Positions 58,305 to 64,000 of a stretch of DNA of 64,000 nucleotides are shown piece after piece. The position numbers were made by a program, and so were the translations under genes. Numbering within the stretch: position 1 is the stretch's first letter; every line of letters starts with the position of its first letter. The stretch covers positions 18,741,701-18,805,700 of the forward strand of contig OZ010792.1 in the NCBI GenBank assembly GCA_963932465.1, in the 5' to 3' direction. This stretch comes from Maratus speciosus (Eukaryota; Arthropoda; Arachnida; Araneae; Salticidae). The notes under the pieces were generated by a model, which was not told where the DNA came from, ran no database searches, and worked only from the letters and a program-made list of their open reading frames with translations.

Positions 58305-58603
58305 ACCGGGACTTCGCCGAATTTGTGAAAATTCTAGACTTCTGAAGGAATATCAAATGTACTTCTGATATTCTTAATGGTGCATTTATTCATAATTAAT
58401 TCAAAGCCGAGTGATATTTATGTGAGAAAAGAAAATTAATGTTTTTTTAATATTTATTTTTTTCTGACATAAATATCACTTGGATTTGAATTATTTATGA
58501 ATAAATGCACCATTAAGAATATCAGAAGTACATTTGATACTCCTTCGGAAATCTGGAATTTGTCAAAAATTCGTCGAAGATGACGATGCCGGATTTTCGA
58601 AGT
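58305..58603. mobile_element. Foldback MITE (about 300 bp)
   Basis: TATCAAATGTACTTCTGATA and TGGTGCATTTATTCATAATT on the left are mirrored at 58475-58550. The outer GGACTTCGCCGAATTTGTG is mirrored near 58563-58585. The loop is about 40 bases. Confidence 0.8.
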
Positions 58604-59251
58604 TATACTGTACATAATCAATCCTCTAAATTTTTCCTCTCCTAAATTTTATGATAACCTTTAATCCAATTCTTCGGTCCTCCAGCACACAATTTTTTAA
58701 ATGGAACACATTTTGTAATTTCCGGTGGCGGTGAAATGGGGAAGATAAGGGACAATATCCCACTCCCCATCGAATAAAATATATTATACAGAGGTGACGG
58801 CAATACTACTTTTCACAAGGTTGGCGCCTGAGTGGTAGTTGGGATCAATAAAAGCACGTCAAATTGCATTGTCCTAGGATAAACGAGATCTTCCTAGGAC
58901 AAACTAGAAGGTTGGCGCCGGACGGTCTTTGGGATCAAAGAATCACGCCAAATTGAATTGGCCTAGGTAAAATAGATCGGCCTAGGATAAACTAGTTCGG
59001 ACCAATGAATAGCAGGCTAAACTAGTTTATCCTATGAGCGTTAGGCCAAACTAGTTTGGCTTGGGAAAAACTAGTTTATCCTATGGGTGTTAGGATAAAC
59101 TTGTTTGGCCTAGGAAAAACTAGTTTATCCTATGAGGGTTAGAATAAACTAGTTTGGCATAGGCCGATCTAGTTTGGCCTAAAATCGGTTTTGGCCGGTA
59201 ACAAATATAAAAAAAAGTGTTGTTTTTTTTTTTCCTAAGAGCACTTCACAG

Positions 59252-59431
59252 CAGTGGGCTACTTTTTTAAAATTCAGATTTCTTGATTGACAACACTTTT
59301 CTGGAGTGGTAAAATTCCATTGTTTTCGCTTTAATTAATATGTTATTAAATAAGGCGAATTTTACTATTTCAAAAAAAAAAAAAAAATGGTGCAAATCAA
59401 GGAATCAGAATTAAAAAAAAGTAGTCCACTG
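59252..59431. mobile_element. hAT-like MITE with CAGTGGGCTAC ends (180 bp)
   Basis: CAGTGGGCTACTTTTTT is mirrored by AAAAAAGTAGTCCACTG, and an inner pair (TTCTTGATTGACA and AAATCAAGGAATC) supports folding. No 8-bp duplication is visible. Confidence 0.65.
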
Positions 59432-60009
59432 GCAATACTGCTTCACAGCTTTAATTGACTTTTTCTCAAAATTTCGATTTTTCAGGTTTGCGTTCCTTTT
59501 TTTCAATATTTATTAAACTTAAGAACTCAGATTTTTCTAAATACTTATATTATGTTATAGTGCATTCTTTAACAGAGGGATTTAATGATTTGATGATAAT
59601 TATTTATTTTAGTAGTGAAATCTTACCAAAAATGCTAATTTAAAAATGTCTTTCAATAAATAATTAATAATTAATTTTGAGTTTCACTTAGAAAGGAAAT
59701 GGTCTGTTAAAATACGTAAAGCATTTTATTCAAATTACTCTAAAAAAACTAGGCCTCTATCTTTCACCATTTCTAAGAAAAAGGTACATAAAGTTGGTGT
59801 ATTTTAACATGGCCGAGATAGAGACTTAACCGGCCCACTTAAATCTCTCATATTCTTTCAATCACAATAGACTTATTTTTTAGATTCTTTTAAAAACGAT
59901 TTATTTAAAATTTAAATTTTCATTAAGTTTGTTAGAAATTTTAAAAGAACAAAAAAAATATATATATATATATATATAAAACGAAAACAATCTGTAGAAT
60001 TATTACTCT

Positions 60010-60217
60010 AGGCTATTTCCATGCGAACTTGTCATGTCTGTCACATACTACGATTTTTGGCTACCAGTATTTTAGAATGGAAAAATGTGACTTATTTTAT
60101 CGGAGAATCCTCATCAAATGAATAAGGCCAAGCAAACGTTTCGAAAATAACGGTGTCTAACAAGCATAGCGATTTTCAGCTGTGTGACAGACATGACAAA
60201 TTCTCATGGAAAGGCTT
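60010..60217. mobile_element. MITE with CATGTCTGTCACA inverted arms (about 208 bp)
   Basis: The left arm GGCTATTTCCATGCG...TGTCATGTCTGTCACAT is mirrored by GTGTGACAGACATGACA...CATGGAAAGGCTT. Confidence 0.75.
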
Positions 60218-60237
60218 CGAACTAAATTATTCAAGGT

Positions 60238-60435
60238 TTATAGTACTCTATAGAAAAAACTGTTCTATAGAAAAAAAATTCTACAGCACTTTTAATAATT
60301 CTATAGAAACATTTCATTTAGAAATGTATTCTATTGAACTTTTCAAAACTCTATAGAAGTAGTATTATATAGAGAGGCTATTTATTCTATAGAGCTTGTA
60401 AAGAATTTTATAGAGTTCTATACAGCTCTATTAAC
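60238..60435. repeat. TTCTATAGAG-type short repeats
   Basis: About eight variants of TTCTATAGA and TCTATAGAG at irregular 15- to 35-base spacing, as at 54925-55135. Confidence 0.6.
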
Positions 60436-60493
60436 TATTTTCATAAGGGTAATAATTTAGTTTATGGTTAATGCTTCGTTAATAGCTCATTAA

Positions 60494-60676
60494 CTCCTTG
60501 AGGGGCGGCACCTAATTTAAACAAGATTCTCAGCAGAAAGTTTAATTAAATCATATATTTTTAACTTTGGAGGAAAATCGTTGAAAAAATGCTTTTACTT
60601 ATTTAAAAATAAAACTTTTCGATTATTCCGGTGAGAATTCAATATTTAGAGACATTTTTGCTTGCCCTTCAAGGGG
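60494..60676. mobile_element. piggyBac-like MITE, subfamily C (183 bp)
   Basis: TTAA at 60490-60493 and 60677-60680. Ends CTCCTTGAGGGGCGG and GCCCTTCAAGGGG. Confidence 0.75.
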
Positions 60677-60680
60677 TTAA

Positions 60681-61036
60681 CAGTCAAAAAGATGCATATT
60701 CTGAATTAATTTTAGCTCTTAAGGATCGCTGTTATGTTAACAATATCAAAATGCAAGAATAAATAAGGAGAGTTTATTAAATAAAAGAAACATATTTATT
60801 TTTGTAAAACTGGTTTTTCTAGGTTTTCAGATTTCATTCTTATCCATTGGTTCAAAACTTCAGAAGATAATTATTTCTCTATACAAACGTATTAAAATTT
60901 ACTGTGAATGTTAAAATTATTTTTTGTTAAAAAACGTGTGCATTCATTTCAAAATAATCATAATAATATTATATTTTTTCATTTAAAAAAGTGTATTTAT
61001 CCGTTTAAAAAATAATAAATTAGAAACAATAATAAT
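60681..61036. other. No gene recognised
   Basis: AT-rich. Confidence 0.4.
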
Positions 61037-61494
61037 AACACAGTCCTGCGATGAAAAAAATACAAGGGAACTGATAGCTGAACATTATACATTTTTTGGT
61101 GCTAATTTTAAAAACAATAATGAAAAATACCTATCACGTCACGTTTTCTGGAAAAATTAATTTTTACTGGATTTTTATGAACATTTACCACAAAAGACCC
61201 ACTCCATGTTCTTGTCTCTTGAGCTCGCGCGCGCGGTGCACGTGCATTTTGAACAGACCTCTACAGAATACAGGTCTGTTCAAGATGCACGCGCACCGCG
61301 CGCGCGAGCTCAGGTGACAGAAATATCGAGTGGGTCCTTTGTGGTAAATGTTCATAAAAACCAAGTAAAATCTAATTTTTCCAGAAAACGTGACGTGATA
61401 GGTATTTTTCATTATTGTTTTTTAAATTAGCACCAAAAAATGTATAATGTTCAGCTATCAGTTCCCTTGTATTTTTTTCATCGCAAGCCTGTGT
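61037..61494. mobile_element. 450-bp near-perfect palindrome with CG-alternating core
   Basis: The outer ACACAGTCCTGCGATG is mirrored by CATCGCAAGCCTGTGT. Arms of about 200 bases run to a core where GAGCTCGCGCGCGCGGTGCA (about 61220) faces ACCGCGCGCGCGAGCTC (about 61296). The small loop carries AGACCTCTACAGAATACAGGTCT, itself a hairpin. Opposed ORFs on the two strands both begin MKNTYHVTFSGKI because of the symmetry; neither is a gene. A third CGCAGGCCTGTGT tip lies at about 61636. Confidence 0.9.
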
Positions 61495-61759
61495 ATTTTA
61501 GGAAAAATATTGATATCATTTTATAAAAAATTCTGACGTGATGGGGAAAAATGCAGGTCATTTTCAAAATCAGCACATCAAATAACATAAAAATCCGAGA
61601 AAACTTCTCTTGTATTTTTTTAAAACTTCAATTTCGCAGGCCTGTGTAATTATAATAATAACAATAATAACAATTTGTTCTATGTATGGGTGTATATCTG
61701 TCTGTGTTTCTTCAATATTTTTTAACAAAATATCGCCCATAATTAAATCAAATATATGA

Positions 61760-62410
61760 ATGTCATACATTTCAGAAATTGCGGTGCATTTGAGCGTACT
61801 TTATAATACTTAAACTTGGCTTGCGCAACTGAACAACACATTAATAAAAACAATTTCTTAACCGAATTAGACAGAAACATTTCTCGCTTCGTTAATTCTG
61901 GAATTTGATATGGTTCTCTTGCTGTTATGTGTTTGCGATACGCTAAGAAATAAACAATTACTGAATGTAATTCTCAGAAACGTCATCTAAAAAGTATTTG
62001 TGGAGAAAGCTTCGTTGAACTGTTTTTGAAATGTAGTTCCTCGAATGCTTCATTAAGGAGTTTAAAACGATTCAGAGAAAGAAGCATTGTTCACTCCATT
62101 ATTTCTTTGATGTTCTTTTATTGGTTTTAACTCCTTAATTCTCGCTCCCGTCATATTCACCGGCTGTGTCTTTTACTCAAATTGTTTGATTCCCACCAGT
62201 TTTATAAAATAGTGAAATTTGGTATATTTTGGTATCGTTTTTACTGTCATTAAATAAGGTGAATATTTCTTTTTCATAAAAGTGGTTCAAATAAGCAATT
62301 TGAATTATTCAACCGTAATTGAATTCGAGCGTTAAGGGGTTAAGTAGTTTTGGTTTACCTTAGACACGTTTTTGTTGGAGTAATTCGGAAACTTTTAAGC
62401 AAGTAATAAT
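61760..62410 (+). repeat. Dispersed repeat D, tandem copy 1, split by a TTAA MITE
   Basis: Begins near ATGAATGTCATACATTTC and matches the next copy at roughly 90%. Interrupted at 62131-62339. No coding frame. Confidence 0.9.
62131..62339 (+). mobile_element. piggyBac-like MITE, subfamily B (209 bp), with natural empty site
   Basis: TTAA at 62127-62130 and 62340-62343. The tandem sister copy reads TTGGTTTTAAGCAATTTTGG with a single TTAA at 62880-62883. Ends CTCCTTAATTCTCGC and GAGCGTTAAGGGG. Confidence 0.95.
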
Positions 62411-62504
62411 AATAAAAACTCTGCATTTATAGCACAATTATTTGGATTTAGACTAAACGTTATACCCTTTGACTGACTGTAAATTAGGTGCCTATTAAGA
62501 ATAA

Positions 62505-62945
62505 ATTGAATGTCATACATTTCCGAAATTGCAGTGCATTTAAGCGTGCTTAATAATACTTAAACTTGGCTTTCATAGCTGAACAACACATCAATAAAAA
62601 CAATTCCTTAACCGAATTAGACAGAAACATTTCTCGCTATGTTATTTCTGGAATTTGATAGTTGTTCTCTTGCTGTTATGTGTTTGCTGTACGTTAAGAA
62701 ATAAACAATTACTGAATGTAATTCTCAGAAATGTCACCTAAAAAATATTTGTGAAGAAAGCTTTGTTGAACTGTTTTTGAAATGTAGTTCCTCAAATGCT
62801 TTATTAAGGACTTTAAAACGATTCAGAGGAAGAAGCATTGTTCACTCCATTATGTTTCTTTGATGTTCTTTTATTGGTTTTAAGCAATTTTGGTTTATCT
62901 TAAATACGTTTTCGTTCGAGTAATTCGGAAACGTTTAAGCAAGTA
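62505..62945 (+). repeat. Dispersed repeat D, tandem copy 2 (no MITE)
   Basis: Colinear with 61760-62410 minus the MITE. The similarity continues to about 63060 (GTGCCTATTAAGAATAAATTGA). Confidence 0.9.
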
Positions 62946-63474
62946 ACAATAATAATACAATCTCTCCATTTATAGCATAATTATTTGGATTAAGAATAAA
63001 CGTTATACCGGTTGACTAACTGTAAAATTGGTGCCTATTAAGAATAAATTGACCTAGGAGTACAATATTTAAATTGAGAATTTCATAATAAAAAAAAAGG
63101 AAAGTTGATAAAGTGTAAGAATCCCATTATTATTTTCCGTAAAACTAGTATTTATATGTTTTAAAATTTCATTTATATCCAATGATTCAAAACTGTTCTT
63201 GATGTTGTTTTTTCTTTTTTTTTTCTTTTATGTTTTTACGTAATGTGTTCATATATCTAGCTACTTTTAAAGTTTTTGTTTTCCAAATTGTATGTATTTA
63301 TTTCGAAATAATAATAATAATAATAATAATAACACTATTTCCTCTGTTTGCATCTTTGTTTGTCTAAGTTTATTCTACCATTTTTTAAAGAAGTAACTAG
63401 GGTATCACTACTGGAAAAAAAATTAAGGGAAATTTGAAATTTATATTTCAAATATTTTAAAGCAATTGAGCATC

Positions 63475-63565
63475 TTAAAATTTATTAACAAAACTTGACT
63501 TGTTTAACTAAATGGCCCATTAATAAATACAATTTCTTAACCGAATCAGATAGATTACTGGTACT
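63475..63565 (+). repeat. Dispersed repeat D, fragment 3
   Basis: AACTTGACTTG ... CAATTTCTTAACCGAATCAGA matches the start of the unit, then is broken by the MITE at 63570. Confidence 0.7.
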
Positions 63566-63569
63566 TTAA

Positions 63570-63779
63570 CCCCTTAACGGTCGAATTAAATTACGGTTGA
63601 ATAATTCAAATTGCTTATTGGCACCACTTTTATGAAAAAAAAAATATTCACCTTCTTTAATGACAGTAAAAACGATACTAAAATATAGCCAATTTCACTA
63701 TTTTATAAAACTGGTGGGAATCAAACAATTTGAGTAAAAGACACAGCCCGAGAATATCTCGGGAGCGAGAATTAAGGGG
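63570..63779 (-). mobile_element. piggyBac-like MITE, subfamily B (210 bp)
   Basis: TTAA at 63566-63569 and 63780-63783. Inverted sister of 62131-62339, with an intact hairpin CCCGAGAATATCTCGGG near its right end. Inserted in another copy of repeat D. Confidence 0.9.
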
Positions 63780-63783
63780 TTAA

Positions 63784-64000
63784 GGGAAAACGAGACTGGG
63801 TGCAATCCTATGGGAAATATGCGAGCTTTAAGACCCGTTTCCTCGGAAACTACCCGACCGATTTTGATAAAATTTGGAATGCATATTCACTGGATTATGT
63901 TCAAAACTTACGGATTACAGTTTTTTTCTGCAACAAAAACTTTTTTTATTTTAGAAAAATGGCAATTTTTCAGAATTTTTTTTCTCTGAAACTAATCAAA
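63784..64000. other. Start of a possible minisatellite-type element, cut by window end
   Basis: CCGACCGATTTTGATAAAAT (about 63854) resembles the core word of the tandem units in elements 1 and 3. The rest lies outside the window. Confidence 0.3.

Larger units (their letters stand above)
55682..59203. mobile_element. 3.5 kb element with ~400-bp inverted arms made of ACTAGT repeats
   Basis: Tips TGTTACCGGCCAAACCCGAT and ATCGGTTTTGGCCGGTAACA. Arms of about 400 bases (55682-56090, 58815-59203) face each other. Each arm is an array with about a 24-base step, alternating CCTAGGCCAAACTAGTTTATCC-type and ATAGGATAAACTAGTTTTTCC-type words (each quoted part is short and imperfect). Roughly eight ACTAGT cores lie on the left and six on the right. 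Inner parts share GGCGCCAACCTTCTAG / CTAGAAGGTTGGCGCC. No transposase frame is found inside. The interior instead holds a mariner relic, a copy of repeat B and a foldback MITE. Superfamily not assigned. Confidence 0.75.

Noticed and set aside
61096..61412. Opposed ORFs on both strands with the same N-terminus
   Set aside because: A consequence of the palindrome, not two related genes.

Overview
This window looks like non-genic, transposon-packed DNA from an AT-rich eukaryotic genome. The retrotransposon type, the tRNA-derived SINE pieces and the many mariner, Tigger, hAT-like and piggyBac-like relics suggest an arthropod, possibly an arachnid, but the species cannot be fixed from the sequence. 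I found no host protein-coding gene. The only long open frames belong to one Ty1/copia element. Most other short ORFs are chance frames in repeats.

Layout. 1-3321 and 8181-11500 are a direct duplication of about 3.32 kb at roughly 99% identity. Each copy carries a heat-shock-type promoter module (minus strand) and a GC-richer promoter-like patch with an NRF-1 palindrome. Between them lies AT-rich DNA with a 1.5 kb element flanked by TTAA (6482-8012). 11.5-19 kb holds piggyBac-like TTAA MITEs, a mariner relic and several foldback MITEs. 19.3-28.0 kb holds three elements with one shared plan (short inverted ends, a minisatellite, a GACA/GTCT-type microsatellite), a Helitron/PIF1-type helicase relic, and a pair of 142-bp MITEs differing at one base. 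29.0-30.1 kb is a Tigger relic.

32694-37465 is a young copia-type element: two 224-bp LTRs with one mismatch, 5-bp target duplications (ATTAG), a PBS resembling the copia half-tRNA-iMet site, gag-protease-integrase in one frame and RT-RNase H in the next. A 180-bp-class tandem array follows (37.8-39.9 kb), then a SINE and a 2.4 kb element with CACAGTGG ends and G-run repeats (40.6-43.0 kb).

45-64 kb is a stack of nested repeats. It includes a tRNA-Thr-containing insertion with a 12-bp target duplication, two foldback elements with TA duplications, and a 3.5 kb element with about 400-bp inverted arms made of ACTAGT-centred repeats (55682-59203). It also has a 450-bp palindrome with a CG-alternating core and a tandem unit that gives a natural empty site for a TTAA MITE.

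The main value of the window is structural: four insertions can be checked against paralogous empty sites inside the same 64 kb, giving target-site lengths of 4 bp (TTAA), 5 bp, 12 bp and approximately TA. No cooperating gene system (operon, CRISPR or pathway) is visible.
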